17,071 nucleotides of DNA from an uncultured Clostridia bacterium (GTDB lineage: Bacteria > Bacillota > Clostridia > Oscillospirales > Ruminococcaceae), in NCBI GenBank assembly GCA_947165805.1, contig CAMVBT010000016.1, positions 1 to 17,071 on the forward strand. Direction: 5' to 3'. The translations under genes were made by a program, and so were the position numbers. The notes under the pieces were generated by a model. The model saw nothing but the letters and a program-made list of their open reading frames with translations, ran no database searches and was not told the DNA's origin. Shown piece after piece: positions 1 through 7,721 of this stretch (the stretch's first letter is position 1; each line of letters begins with the position of its first letter).

Positions 1-2257
1 AGCCGTTGATGCTCTTGTAGAACATAAGCAGTCTCTTCCACGCTTCGTTTCTGCGAGAGAGGTAGGTGGTGCCGCCCCAGCCGCCGTCAGCTACGGACTT
101 GGATACCTTATCCGCTGTCGCTGCCGCGTCTGCGCCTGCTTCACCTGTGAAGCCCTTGCAGATGATGTCGACGAAGAGGTTCACCTGCTCCTTGTTCATG
201 CCGAACTGACCGGAAGCGCTGAGCTGTGTGAGCTCGTTGATAGCGTTGGTCTCGGCTACTTCCTGAGGAAGTACGGTAGGAATGGAGGTGTACCAAGAGT
301 TGTCGGCGATAGCAAGAGCGGGGTGCTTGATCGTACCGAGAGCTATAGCTCTGGAGATATAGCCCGCGCCTTCCTTGCCGACTTCGTGGGTGCACTGGTA
401 TTCAAACGCCTGGCTCTTTACGAAGCTCAGTGTCGAACCGATGTAGTAACGTGCATAGTTGGTGTAGTTACCGTTCTGGAGAGCCCAGAGGTCTTCATAG
501 GACTTGTCGGAGATAACGGGCCACTGCTTGCCGTTGAAGTCGAATGTAACTACCTTGCCAGCGTCGTCATGCTTAACGAACGCCTCGGGACCGTAGGACA
601 TGAGAACCTGACCGTCGGGGCTGTAAGCGTAGTCGATGAGCTTGAGGCAGGCATTGAGCTTGTCGGAATTGCCTGCAACGCCCGCCGCGGAGATTCCCCA
701 GCCGTCTGTCTTGACGGAACGCCAGGACTCGGTGAATCTCATGTACTTTTCAGAACCGTCATTCCAGCGGGATACGGGGACCATAACTGCCATGTACTTC
801 TCGCCTGCCGCGTTATCGAGAACGGTAGCGTTGTAAGCGGTCTGTGTCTGGTTGTAGTCATAGTGCATGAAGCCGTTGTCGTCTGCGAGGTACTTCTCAG
901 TCTTAACTTCCTCGGCGTTAACGAATGCCTGGGAGATGAGGCCTTCTGTTACCATATCGTGCATCTTGGAGAGAGCCTCGTATGTTGCAGCCTCGTTGCG
1001 GGCGTCGTGGAGATCGCCGTCTGTGCCTACATAGAGGTAGTCAAGTCTGGATTCCATACCGCGCACGCCGAAGAGTGTGCCTGCGAAACGGAACATATCG
1101 ACACGTCTCTGGTTGTTGTTGTCCTCACGGCTGTGGAGACCCTGTACGCTGTCTGTGCCGTTGAGTGTCTGGGGGTTGGCAACTACGCAGCGGAGGAGCG
1201 CTACGAGTTCGTCAACGTCCCAAGCGGCGTTCTGACCGATGAAGAGATCGGCTCTGTTCTCGCCGTAGTAGCCGTTGTAGGTCTTGTCGATGTACTCACG
1301 GAGCATATTGACAGCCTTTACGCCGTCCATTGCGCCGGCAGCGTTCATCTTGTCAACGATGTTGCCGTATGCGTCGTAATCCTTGCTGATAGTCTCAGTA
1401 GCGGAACCGTCCTTCTTGACAACTTCAACATCTATCTTGCCGGATGTGGGCATGAAGGGTGTGTAAACGGGAGCTGCGGTGCTGTTGCTCTTGTCGGCTG
1501 TGAATTCGCCGGAGCCGTTGAGCAGCTTCTCCACCCAGTCTGTTCTCATAAGAGGCATACGCTCGATATCATCTACACCGTCGAAGTAGGGCGAGAAGTA
1601 GATAGCGCCTGCGTTGGGGCCTGCCGCCGCGCCTGTGATCGAAAGGCGCACGATCGGGTTGGCCTCGAGGTAGGCCTTGAAGTTGGGCATATCGTCAAGG
1701 TGCTCTGCGAGGTTTACGAGCTTGCCCTGCTGGCCGTTCTCGGAGAGGAGTGTCGCCGTACCGCTGAGCATATCGATCTGATCGAGCTGTGCGTCCCAGT
1801 ACTTGTATTCATCGGAAGCCTTGTTGCCCTGATACTTGTCGTCGATCTTGATGTCGAGCAGCTTTTCAACCTCCTGCCATGTAGGCTTGAGGTCGCCGGA
1901 GTTGTAGGTCTTGCCGTCAGCAAGGGTGATGCCCTCGCCCGCGAGATCCGCTGTGAAGCTCATACCGGTCTTGTCGCTGTTGTAGCCGCATGCCATGCGC
2001 AGAGTCGTTCCGCTCGCGTAGGTGAGTGCGTCAGCCACAAGAGTTTCGGTAGGCTGTTCCTTGGTCTCTGCCTTCTGTGTGCCGGCATCGCCGCCCTTTG
2101 TGGTAGCCGCGGCTGTTGTTGCCGCCGCTGTCGTGGTGGTTGCGGCATTGTTGTTTCCGCTGTCGGTGGTTCCGCCGGAGCTTCCGCAGCCGGACAGCAT
2201 GGTCGTGATCGCCACAGCGGCGGAGAGCATCAATGCCGTGATCTTTCTTTTCTTCAT
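1..2257 (-). CDS. Extracellular solute-binding lipoprotein of a carbohydrate ABC transporter (LplA/YtcQ type), C-terminus cut by window edge
   Basis: This is the substrate-capturing lipoprotein of the ABC importer whose two permeases lie just upstream. The start ATG at 2255-2257 follows a strong AAAGGAGG site, and the frame is open to base 1, giving at least 752 residues. Residues 1-24 form a lipoprotein signal peptide (MKKRK, a hydrophobic stretch, then the lipobox LSGC with Cys24). A linker of about 25 residues rich in Thr, Ala and Gly follows (TTTTAAATTAAATT), then the binding domain. LplA-type proteins are usually about 500-560 residues, so this one is clearly longer, and the sequence does not show where the extra length lies. 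The gap to the upstream permease gene is 136 bp, so it could be expressed separately or at a different level. Substrate is inferred from context as pectin or rhamnogalacturonan oligosaccharides. The family is fairly sure, the substrate is not. The opposite strand also carries a long open frame over this gene, which I take to be a codon-usage shadow. Confidence 0.88.
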   Translation of the reverse strand, partial: MKKRKITALMLSAAVAITTMLSGCGSSGGTTDSGNNNAATTTTAAATTAAATTKGGDAGTQKAETKEQPTETLVADALTYASGTTLRMACGYNSDKTGMSFTADLAGEGITLADGKTYNSGDLKPTWQEVEKLLDIKIDDKYQGNKASDEYKYWDAQLDQIDMLSGTATLLSENGQQGKLVNLAEHLDDMPNFKAYLEANPIVRLSITGAAAGPNAGAIYFSPYFDGVDDIERMPLMRTDWVEKLLNGSGEFTADKSNSTAAPVYTPFMPTSGKIDVEVVKKDGSATETISKDYDAYGNIVDKMNAAGAMDGVKAVNMLREYIDKTYNGYYGENRADLFIGQNAAWDVDELVALLRCVVANPQTLNGTDSVQGLHSREDNNNQRRVDMFRFAGTLFGVRGMESRLDYLYVGTDGDLHDARNEAATYEALSKMHDMVTEGLISQAFVNAEEVKTEKYLADDNGFMHYDYNQTQTAYNATVLDNAAGEKYMAVMVPVSRWNDGSEKYMRFTESWRSVKTDGWGISAAGVAGNSDKLNACLKLIDYAYSPDGQVLMSYGPEAFVKHDDAGKVVTFDFNGKQWPVISDKSYEDLWALQNGNYTNYARYYIGSTLSFVKSQAFEYQCTHEVGKEGAGYISRAIALGTIKHPALAIADNSWYTSIPTVLPQEVAETNAINELTQLSASGQFGMNKEQVNLFVDIICKGFTGEAGADAAATADKVSKSVADGGWGGTTYLSRRNEAWKRLLMFYKSING

Positions 2258-2393
2258 TTTTATCCTCCTTTGGATAAGGTTTGATTTTGACTTTTCCGGT
2301 ACAGATCGTTCGCCGGGCAAAGTCTTTTTTGATTATATATCAACCGCAGTCCCCGTTTGCGTTCTGCGCCTGACAAACTTATTCGGTATCCCG

Positions 2394-3290
2394 TTATTCC
2401 TTGACGCCGCCCATATTCACGCCCTTGGCGAAATACTTCTGGATGAACGGGTAGATAACAAGTATCGGGATTATCGAGCATACGATGAGCGCGTAGATGA
2501 CCGAATCCGGCGCGTAGCTGTGACTCATCTGCCAGTTGGTCGTGAGCTCGGGGTCGGAGTATTCCTCCAGCCTCAGTCTAAGATATACCTGAAGCGGCTG
2601 CTCGTTGGTGTTGGAGATCATCTGTCTCGCCCAGAAGTAGCCGTTCCAGCGGGAAATTCCGAAGAACAGCGCGACCGTCGCGAGTATCGACTTGCTCATC
2701 GGCAGATATACACGCCAGAGCACCTGCATCTCAGTGGCTCCGTCCACTATGGCGGCCTCCTCGATCTCCGACGGAACGTTCTCGAAGGAGTTGCGCAGGA
2801 GTATGATGTTCATTGCCTGCATACCCATAGCGATAACGACGAGCCATTTGTCGTCCATTATGCCGATGCCGTTGAATACCTTCTTTGTCGCGATGTAGTT
2901 AAGGTACTGCGGCACCATGCCGGCGCTGAACCACATCGTGAACACGAGGAAGAAGTTGAAGCCCTTGCGGAACAGCAGGCGCTTCTTGGAAAGTGCATAC
3001 GCGCCGAAGATGGACAGTATCATCTCCCAGATAGTACCGTAGAATGTAAGGAAAAGGGTGTTCGTGTAGGAGTTCCAGAACACGTTGTCGTTGAACACGT
3101 CCCTGAACGCGTCGAACTGAATGTTCTTCGGCAGCAGGATTATCGTGGAATCCCTCACCTCCTCATATCCGCTTATCGCCGAAGATATGGTGTAGATGAA
3201 AGGATACAGACAGCCGACGGCAAACATTGTCAGCAGCAGATAGCTTATCACCTTGAAGATAAGCTCCGAGACCTCAAGTTTTCTTTTCAT
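2394..3290 (-). CDS. Carbohydrate ABC transporter permease, YtcP/LplC-like
   Basis: Second inner-membrane permease of the sugar importer, 298 residues, the normal length for the family. The N-terminal hydrophobic segment is at about residues 11-40, with further membrane segments at about 76-100, 111-130, 148-166, 203-213 and near the C-terminus. The cytoplasmic EAA loop that contacts the ATPase is clear at about 178-200 (EEAAIVDGA, then YLP). The start follows AAAGAGG with a 6-nt spacer, and that site overlaps the stop codon of the LplB-like gene, 12 bp away, so the two are co-transcribed and probably translationally coupled. No ATP-binding subunit is visible in the operon. In Firmicutes, transporters of this family commonly share an MsmX-type ATPase encoded elsewhere. 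Closest characterised family members are YtcP and LplC of Bacillus. The symbol is left empty because substrate and orthology cannot be shown here. Confidence 0.9.
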   Translation of the reverse strand: MKRKLEVSELIFKVISYLLLTMFAVGCLYPFIYTISSAISGYEEVRDSTIILLPKNIQFDAFRDVFNDNVFWNSYTNTLFLTFYGTIWEMILSIFGAYALSKKRLLFRKGFNFFLVFTMWFSAGMVPQYLNYIATKKVFNGIGIMDDKWLVVIAMGMQAMNIILLRNSFENVPSEIEEAAIVDGATEMQVLWRVYLPMSKSILATVALFFGISRWNGYFWARQMISNTNEQPLQVYLRLRLEEYSDPELTTNWQMSHSYAPDSVIYALIVCSIIPILVIYPFIQKYFAKGVNMGGVKE

Positions 3291-3302
3291 AGAGCGACCT
3301 CT

Positions 3303-4367
3303 TTAATACAGTGATGTATCCGACGCCTTCTTGGCGATCGTATTGGCTCCGATGACGAGCAGCATTCCTATGATATTGTTCATCATTTCCGCGGCTGACG
3401 CCAGACCCTTCAGTGAGCCCGCGATACCGTTCCTCTGCGCGAACGTCGAAACAACATCGGCGGTGACGTAGGTGTTCGGGTTATAGAGCAGCAGGACTTT
3501 TTCGTAGCCGATATTCAGCAGCGAGCCTATCCTTGTGATGAGCATTATGACTATCGTCGAAAGGATAGCCGGCAGAACGACGTACCGCATCTGCGCCATT
3601 TTTCCGGCTCCGTCTATCTGCGCCGCCTCATAGCTCGTAGGCGATATCGCGATGACCGCCGCGAAGAATACTATACTGTCGTAGCCCGCGCTCTCCCAGA
3701 TACCGCTTATCTGGTATATCGCGCGGAAGAACATCGGGTTGTTCAGCAGACCCGCGTAGGCTGTTTCCGTAGAGATGAGCCCGAGATTTTCAAGGAGCTG
3801 GGAGATGACGCCGGGCTGCATACCCGATGTATCGGAGCCCTGCTTCACAAGCATCAGTACAAGAGAGGTCATAACGACCGTGGACATGAACTTCGGGAGA
3901 TATGTAAGCACCTGATAGATGCTGCGCGCGATGTTCGAGCGTATCTCGTTGAAGAACAGCGCGATTATGATCGGCACCGGGAAGCCGAACACAAGTCCGT
4001 AGAAGCTCAGCAGGAACGTGTTCCTGAACGCGCGCCAGAACTGCGCCGAAAGCTCCATATTGCCGACGCCCGTAAGGAGAGTCCTGAAATACGAGAAGCC
4101 CGAGTAGTACTGATCCGCGACGGCCTTTGCGTCCTCAGTGAGCTTGAAGCTTCCGAGCAGCTCATACATCGGGAAGTAGCGCCACAGCAGGAACACTACG
4201 ATCATCGGCACCAGCATCAGATACAGTCTCCAGTCCTTTATGACCGTCTTGAAGACATTCAGCCAGTGGTGCTTCTCGACATCGTCCCTGACCGCCTGTT
4301 CGGGATTTTCTACATAAGTGCCGCTCTCTTCATCAAAGATAAGAAAGTCGGTGGCTTTCACATTCAT
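3303..4367 (-). CDS. Carbohydrate ABC transporter permease, LplB-like
   Basis: First inner-membrane permease of the sugar importer, 354 residues. An ATG at 4437-4439 would add 24 residues but overlaps the upstream gene. I chose the ATG at 4365-4367 because AAGGAGGA sits 8 nt before it. The protein has an N-terminal cytoplasmic tail of about 45 residues, longer than in Bacillus LplB, then membrane segments beginning with LYLMLVPMIVVFLLW (about 49-63). The EAA loop is at about 246-271 (YEAAQIDGAGKM, then VLP). It pairs with the YtcP-like permease 12 bp downstream and with the solute-binding lipoprotein to form the importer. It is 46 bp downstream of a small membrane protein gene, in the same direction. 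In Bacillus subtilis the YtcQ-LplB-YtcP importer is associated with rhamnogalacturonan uptake. The same role here is an inference, supported by the nearby pectinesterase. Confidence 0.9.
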   Translation of the reverse strand: MNVKATDFLIFDEESGTYVENPEQAVRDDVEKHHWLNVFKTVIKDWRLYLMLVPMIVVFLLWRYFPMYELLGSFKLTEDAKAVADQYYSGFSYFRTLLTGVGNMELSAQFWRAFRNTFLLSFYGLVFGFPVPIIIALFFNEIRSNIARSIYQVLTYLPKFMSTVVMTSLVLMLVKQGSDTSGMQPGVISQLLENLGLISTETAYAGLLNNPMFFRAIYQISGIWESAGYDSIVFFAAVIAISPTSYEAAQIDGAGKMAQMRYVVLPAILSTIVIMLITRIGSLLNIGYEKVLLLYNPNTYVTADVVSTFAQRNGIAGSLKGLASAAEMMNNIIGMLLVIGANTIAKKASDTSLY

Positions 4368-4375
4368 CAGGAATT

Positions 4376-4383
4376 TCCTCCTT
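4376..4383 (-). promoter_or_regulatory. Ribosome binding site fixing the LplB-like start
   Basis: AAGGAGGA on the minus strand, 8 nt before the ATG at 4365-4367. It decides against the longer start at 4439, which lies inside the preceding gene. Confidence 0.85.
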
Positions 4384-4413
4384 GTATTTTTTCGGGCATG
4401 AGCCCCTTTTGTT

Positions 4414-5025
4414 TCATATTTCGTCGGAGCCCTCGTCAATTCCGTACTCCGCAGCGGCTTCCTGCCGCTCGCGCTCCTTCTGCGTCCGCAGGAGATAGGT
4501 CTTCTGATCCTCGAACACGCCGTCGAGCCTTCTTGTGAGCTGTACCGCTACTACCGCGAACAGCAGCGACAGCGAATCGGAAGCGATGAAGCTCCCTATA
4601 TCCGCGAGCGAGCCGCCGAATATCAGTCCGACCAGCCAGCGCCCCGCCTGCACCGCCAGAAATACGGTGACCGTGAACAGCGCCGACATTATCGCCTTCG
4701 CTCTGACCTTCTCCTTGCCGGCGAACCTGAACCACAGCAGCGCCAGCAGCGCGAAGCAGTTGCCTATGCAGTAGACCGCGAACTGTTCCGGAGTCGCGCC
4801 GGTCACGATGCACAGCGTCAGTCCTCCCGCCACGGCGTGTATCGCCGCGTAAGCTCCCCAGCGCATCAGGACGATGCACAGCACCGCCACTGTCGGCGAG
4901 AGCACATATATCTCACCCGTGAACCAGTCCTTTGCCGCAACGGCTGTGAGAGCCTCCGCCACGGCAAGTATTATAAGCAGGATAGCAAGGTCGATGATCC
5001 TGTACTGCCTGAATGTTATATTCAT
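4414..5025 (-). CDS. Polytopic membrane protein of unknown function (resembles ECF S-component-like proteins)
   Basis: A 203-residue protein I do not recognise with certainty. Hydrophobic segments lie at about residues 9-30, 41-72 (possibly two helices), 80-100, 110-138 and 145-165, giving five or six predicted membrane spans. The C-terminal tail from about 166 is charged and probably cytoplasmic (LLRTQKERERQEAAAEYGI). Size, small-residue-rich helices and layout recall the substrate-binding (S) components of ECF vitamin transporters and related small membrane proteins, but no specific motif settles this. It starts 16 bp after the stop of the oxidoreductase gene, behind a GCGGAGAG site, and ends 46 bp before the LplB-like permease, so it belongs to the same transcript. 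It could be an accessory of the sugar importer or a partner of the oxidoreductase. The existence of the gene is well supported, its role is not. Confidence 0.75.
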   Translation of the reverse strand: MNITFRQYRIIDLAILLIILAVAEALTAVAAKDWFTGEIYVLSPTVAVLCIVLMRWGAYAAIHAVAGGLTLCIVTGATPEQFAVYCIGNCFALLALLWFRFAGKEKVRAKAIMSALFTVTVFLAVQAGRWLVGLIFGGSLADIGSFIASDSLSLLFAVVAVQLTRRLDGVFEDQKTYLLRTQKERERQEAAAEYGIDEGSDEI

Positions 5026-5041
5026 CTCTCCGCGCGCCGCC

Positions 5042-6277
5042 TTAATCCGTGAGGCTCTGCAGATAATCGTCCATGGTCTGCGCTACCTGCTTCGAGTAGT
5101 TCACCGCCTCGACCACAGTTCTCGCGCCGAGCACCACGTCACCGGCGGCGAAGATGCCGTCACGGGTGGTCTCGCCGTATGTGTTGGTGACCAGCAGCCC
5201 CTTGTCGGAGATATCGAGACCCGTTGTTGTGGAAACTATCCTGTTCTTGGGTCCCTGTGACACGGCGATTATCGTTGATGCGGCAGGGTACAGCTTTTCG
5301 GTGCCCTCGATGCGTACCCGCTTTCCCTCACTGTTCTTTTCGCTCTTTATAAATATAGTACCGTCCTCGGTTATCTCTACGGGCTCAACTCCGGTGACGA
5401 ACTCGACGCCGTCGTATCTGGCGTACTCTATCTCGCTTATCGCCGCGGCCATATTCTCCGAACGCGAGAATACTGTCACCTTCTTGCAGCCGTGCCGCAG
5501 AGCTGTTCTCGCGACGTCCATGGCGGAATTGCCCGCTCCGATCACGTTCAGGCTCTCGCCGAGCGTATATACATCGGGGTTTGTCAGATAGTTTATCGCG
5601 AAATGCACATTCCCGAGGCTCTCGCCCTTGATGTGCAGGGTGTTCGGCCTCCACACGCCCGTTCCGATGAACACTGCCCTGTATCCGTCGCGGAACAGGT
5701 CGTCCACCGTGATAGTCACGCCTATCGCCGTATTGGGACGTATCTTTATGCCGAGAGAGAGCATGAGCTTCTTATACCTTTCAAGGAGCTGCTTCGGCAG
5801 TCTGAACTCCGGTATGCCGTAGCGGAGAACTCCGCCTATCTTCTCGCGGGACTCGAATATGGTGATATCGTACCCCTTGCGCGCGAGCAGTATCGCTATG
5901 GTTATGCCTGCCGGGCCTCCGCCGATAACGCCGACGCGCTTGCCCTTCTTTTCTATGTTCCCGGGGTCGAGCCGGTCATCGAGCTTATCGAAATATGTAT
6001 CGCTTATGTAATTCTCTATGCTGCTGAAATGAACGGGAGTGCTCTTCTTCCCGAGAACGCAGTGTCCTTCGCACTGGTTGTCGTGGTTGCAGATAAGCGA
6101 GCAGATGACACTCAAAGGGTTATTCTCGAACAGCATCGAGCCCGCCTTGTCGATATCGCCGTCGAGGAACGTCTTTATGACAGTCGGTATCTGTGTGCTT
6201 ATCGGGCAGCCCTCGACGCACATCGGTTTTTTGCAGTTGAGGCATCTTCTCGCCTCGGTGATTATGTTGAATGACAT
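5042..6277 (-). CDS. GltD-like NAD(P)-dependent Fe-S flavoprotein oxidoreductase
   Basis: A 411-residue flavoprotein of the glutamate synthase small subunit / dihydropyrimidine dehydrogenase N-terminal family, expected to move electrons between NAD(P)H, FAD and 4Fe-4S clusters in the cytoplasm. Eight cysteines for two clusters are present: C12, C15, C20, C24 and C59, C63, C69, C73. The FAD-binding motif is at about 117-123 (IGGGPAG), the NAD(P)-binding motif at about 246-254 (IGAGNSAMD), and the C-terminal flavin motif FAAGDV at about 379. All key elements are intact. No large glutamate synthase subunit lies beside it, so it is a lone GltD-like protein and its electron partner is unknown. It is the first gene of the transcript that goes on to a membrane protein and a sugar importer, which is unusual. 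The ribosome binding site is weak (GAGAA region). The start agrees with the usual N-terminus of the family. Confidence 0.88.
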   Translation of the reverse strand: MSFNIITEARRCLNCKKPMCVEGCPISTQIPTVIKTFLDGDIDKAGSMLFENNPLSVICSLICNHDNQCEGHCVLGKKSTPVHFSSIENYISDTYFDKLDDRLDPGNIEKKGKRVGVIGGGPAGITIAILLARKGYDITIFESREKIGGVLRYGIPEFRLPKQLLERYKKLMLSLGIKIRPNTAIGVTITVDDLFRDGYRAVFIGTGVWRPNTLHIKGESLGNVHFAINYLTNPDVYTLGESLNVIGAGNSAMDVARTALRHGCKKVTVFSRSENMAAAISEIEYARYDGVEFVTGVEPVEITEDGTIFIKSEKNSEGKRVRIEGTEKLYPAASTIIAVSQGPKNRIVSTTTGLDISDKGLLVTNTYGETTRDGIFAAGDVVLGARTVVEAVNYSKQVAQTMDDYLQSLTD

Positions 6278-6323
6278 TTGCAGTTCTCGCTTTCATGAGG
6301 CAGGCTATGCGGCTTCCGGGCTC

Positions 6324-6337
6324 TGTAATCGCTTACA
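6324..6337. promoter_or_regulatory. LacI-family operator-like site in the transporter-operon leader
   Basis: TGTAATCGCTTACA fits the cre-type LacI/CcpA consensus TGNAANCGNTNNCA, with outer arms TGTAA/TTACA. It lies about 120-135 nt after the predicted start point of the minus-strand promoter, in the untranslated leader of the oxidoreductase gene. It could act as a roadblock site for the adjacent LacI-family regulator or as a CcpA site. The two cannot be told apart by sequence alone. Confidence 0.6.
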
Positions 6338-6446
6338 CCGCAGCTCCTCCCGCTCCTCATATCCCGTATATGACAGTGCGCCCGTGCCGTTTTACATCTG
6401 TGTTTCACCCGTGCAGGGCAGGTTCGTCGTCTCCGGAGGGCGTGTT

Positions 6447-6460
6447 TGTAACTATTTACA
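6447..6460. promoter_or_regulatory. Operator-like palindrome at the transporter promoter start point
   Basis: TGTAACTATTTACA is an imperfect palindrome with the same outer arms (TGTAA/TTACA) as the site at 6324-6337, but with TA instead of CG at its centre. It covers the predicted transcription start of the minus-strand promoter (about 6459). A repressor bound here would block initiation. The changed centre makes it a weaker match to LacI-family sites. Confidence 0.4.
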
Positions 6461-6465
6461 TTTCT

Positions 6466-6494
6466 ATTATAGTTATCTGAGGGAATAAAGTCAA
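6466..6494 (-). promoter_or_regulatory. Promoter of the oxidoreductase / sugar-importer operon
   Basis: On the minus strand TTGACT (6489-6494), a 17-bp spacer and TATAAT (6466-6471), close to the housekeeping consensus. The predicted start is near 6459, leaving a leader of about 180 nt before the ATG at 6277. It is back-to-back with the regulator promoter at 6575-6603. Confidence 0.8.
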
Positions 6495-6574
6495 GCGAAT
6501 ATGATCATTTTTGGTATAGTACCCATAAAATATCTTATTTTTTGAGCAGTTTGAACAAAAATAGCAAACAGGCA

Positions 6575-6603
6575 TTGATTTTAGCGGGCAGTATGTGTAT
6601 AAT
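6575..6603 (+). promoter_or_regulatory. Promoter of the LacI-family regulator gene
   Basis: TTGATT (6575-6580), a 17-bp spacer and TATAAT (6598-6603). The predicted start is near 6610, so the operator at 6620-6633 lies at about +10 to +24, as expected for autoregulation. Confidence 0.8.
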
Positions 6604-6619
6604 AGAATTGATGTTTGAA

Positions 6620-6633
6620 TGAAAGCGCTTACA
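6620..6633. promoter_or_regulatory. LacI-family operator / cre-like site in front of the regulator gene
   Basis: TGAAAGCGCTTACA matches the LacI-family/cre consensus TGWAARCGYTWNCA, with the CG centre expected for GalR/LacI-family binding. It lies between the -10 box and the ribosome binding site of the regulator gene. It shares the right half CGCTTACA with the site at 6324-6337, which suggests one protein reads both. Confidence 0.7.
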
Positions 6634-6659
6634 CAAAAGCGTACGGAAAGGACGCTACA

Positions 6660-7721
6660 ATGAATATATATGATATTTCACGAAAGACCGGGGTCTCTAC
6701 GGCAACAGTGTCGAGAGTGATCAACGGCAGCAGCAGCGTAAGTGAAAAAACACGTCAGAAAGTCCTTGCCGCCATCGATGAATACGGCTACACGCCGAAC
6801 GTGTTCGCGCGCGGCCTCGGGCTCAATACCATGAAGACCGTCGGCATACTCTGCGCCGATTCCTCCGACCCCTATCTCGCTCAGGCGGTCTACCGCGTGG
6901 AGGAGCACTGCCGCAAGAGCGGCTACGATGTGATACTTTCCTGCACCGGCTATGACCACTCCGTCAAGGAGCGTCAGATGGAGTCCCTGCTGTCCAAAAG
7001 AGTCGACGCGGTCATACTTGTGGGCTCGAATTACGTCGAAAGCTCCGACGAGCTGAATATGTACATCGCCAAGGCGGCAAAGATCGTTCCCGTGATGATA
7101 ATAAACGGGAGCATCAACCTGCCGAATGTGTACTGCACCGTCTGCGACGATTATTCCGCGATCTACGAGATCACCGGGAAGATGATCGCTTCGGGCAGAA
7201 AAAATCCGCTGTACATATATAATTCGGAATCGTACAGCGGTATGCAGAAGCTCACGGGCTTCAGAAACGCCCTCGCCAGAAACGGGATAGAGTCCGGCAG
7301 CGGCAATATCCTTTTTGTCGGCTCCAGAAAGCCGGGCGGCAGATCGTTCCCCGTGAATTCCGTAAAGGAAGCGGTCTCGAAGCTCGCCGCGTCGGGACAC
7401 AGTTTCGACTGCGCAGTGACCTCGGACGATATTCTCGCGGTCGGAGCGGTAAAATACGCGCACGCGGCAGGGCTCAGGATACCCGAGGATTTCGCCGTGG
7501 CGGGCTACAACAACTTCGATCTCTGCGAATGCTGCGACCCCGAGCTGACCTCGGTGGACAACCGCCTCGACGTACTGTGCGACCACTGCGTATCGTCCCT
7601 TATGACGATCTTTTCGGGCGCTGAGGCGACTATCCCCAAGCATACGATGTTCTCGGGAGAGATAATCGAGCGCGGCACCACGGATTTCAGACAAGACGGC
7701 TCACTCAAAAAAACGCAGTAA
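6660..7721 (+). CDS. LacI/GalR-family transcriptional regulator
   Basis: A 353-residue DNA-binding repressor of normal length for the family. The N-terminal helix-turn-helix is at residues 2-22 (IYDISRKTGVSTATVSRVIN), followed by the hinge region with GYTPNVFARGL (about 43-53). The rest is a periplasmic-binding-protein-like effector domain (VGILCAD at about 61-67, AVAGYNNFD, then PELTSVD near the C-terminus). I chose the ATG at 6660, preceded by AAAGGA with a 7-nt spacer. An upstream in-frame start at 6615 would run through the operator. It is the only plus-strand gene, divergent from the sugar-importer operon, and is probably its local regulator and its own. The effector is probably a sugar or oligosaccharide. 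The last 21 bp overlap the convergent pectinesterase gene. Confidence 0.93.
   Translation: MNIYDISRKTGVSTATVSRVINGSSSVSEKTRQKVLAAIDEYGYTPNVFARGLGLNTMKTVGILCADSSDPYLAQAVYRVEEHCRKSGYDVILSCTGYDHSVKERQMESLLSKRVDAVILVGSNYVESSDELNMYIAKAAKIVPVMIINGSINLPNVYCTVCDDYSAIYEITGKMIASGRKNPLYIYNSESYSGMQKLTGFRNALARNGIESGSGNILFVGSRKPGGRSFPVNSVKEAVSKLAASGHSFDCAVTSDDILAVGAVKYAHAAGLRIPEDFAVAGYNNFDLCECCDPELTSVDNRLDVLCDHCVSSLMTIFSGAEATIPKHTMFSGEIIERGTTDFRQDGSLKKTQ

Noticed and set aside
323..2284. Long plus-strand open frame of 653 codons opposite the solute-binding protein
   Set aside because: Its translation is rich in Val, Cys and Leu with no recognisable domain, and the minus strand encodes a clear lipoprotein with signal peptide and ribosome binding site. 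It is a codon-usage shadow.
2258..2393. Possible separate promoter before the solute-binding protein gene
   Set aside because: A TATAAT occurs on the minus strand in this 136-bp gap, but no acceptable -35 box lies at the right distance. Only short inverted repeats are seen.
2022..3314. Plus-strand open frame of 430 codons spanning the permease gene
   Set aside because: It overlaps the well-supported permease and lipoprotein genes, and its composition (rich in His, Arg, Glu) is typical of an antisense shadow.
4368..4439. Longer N-terminus for the LplB-like permease
   Set aside because: It overlaps the preceding gene by 26 bp and has no good ribosome binding site, while the ATG at 4367 has AAGGAGGA 8 nt upstream.
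6678..7694. Minus-strand open frame of 338 codons opposite the regulator
   Set aside because: The plus strand encodes a full-length LacI-family protein with HTH and effector domain, promoter and ribosome binding site. The minus frame has no domain features.
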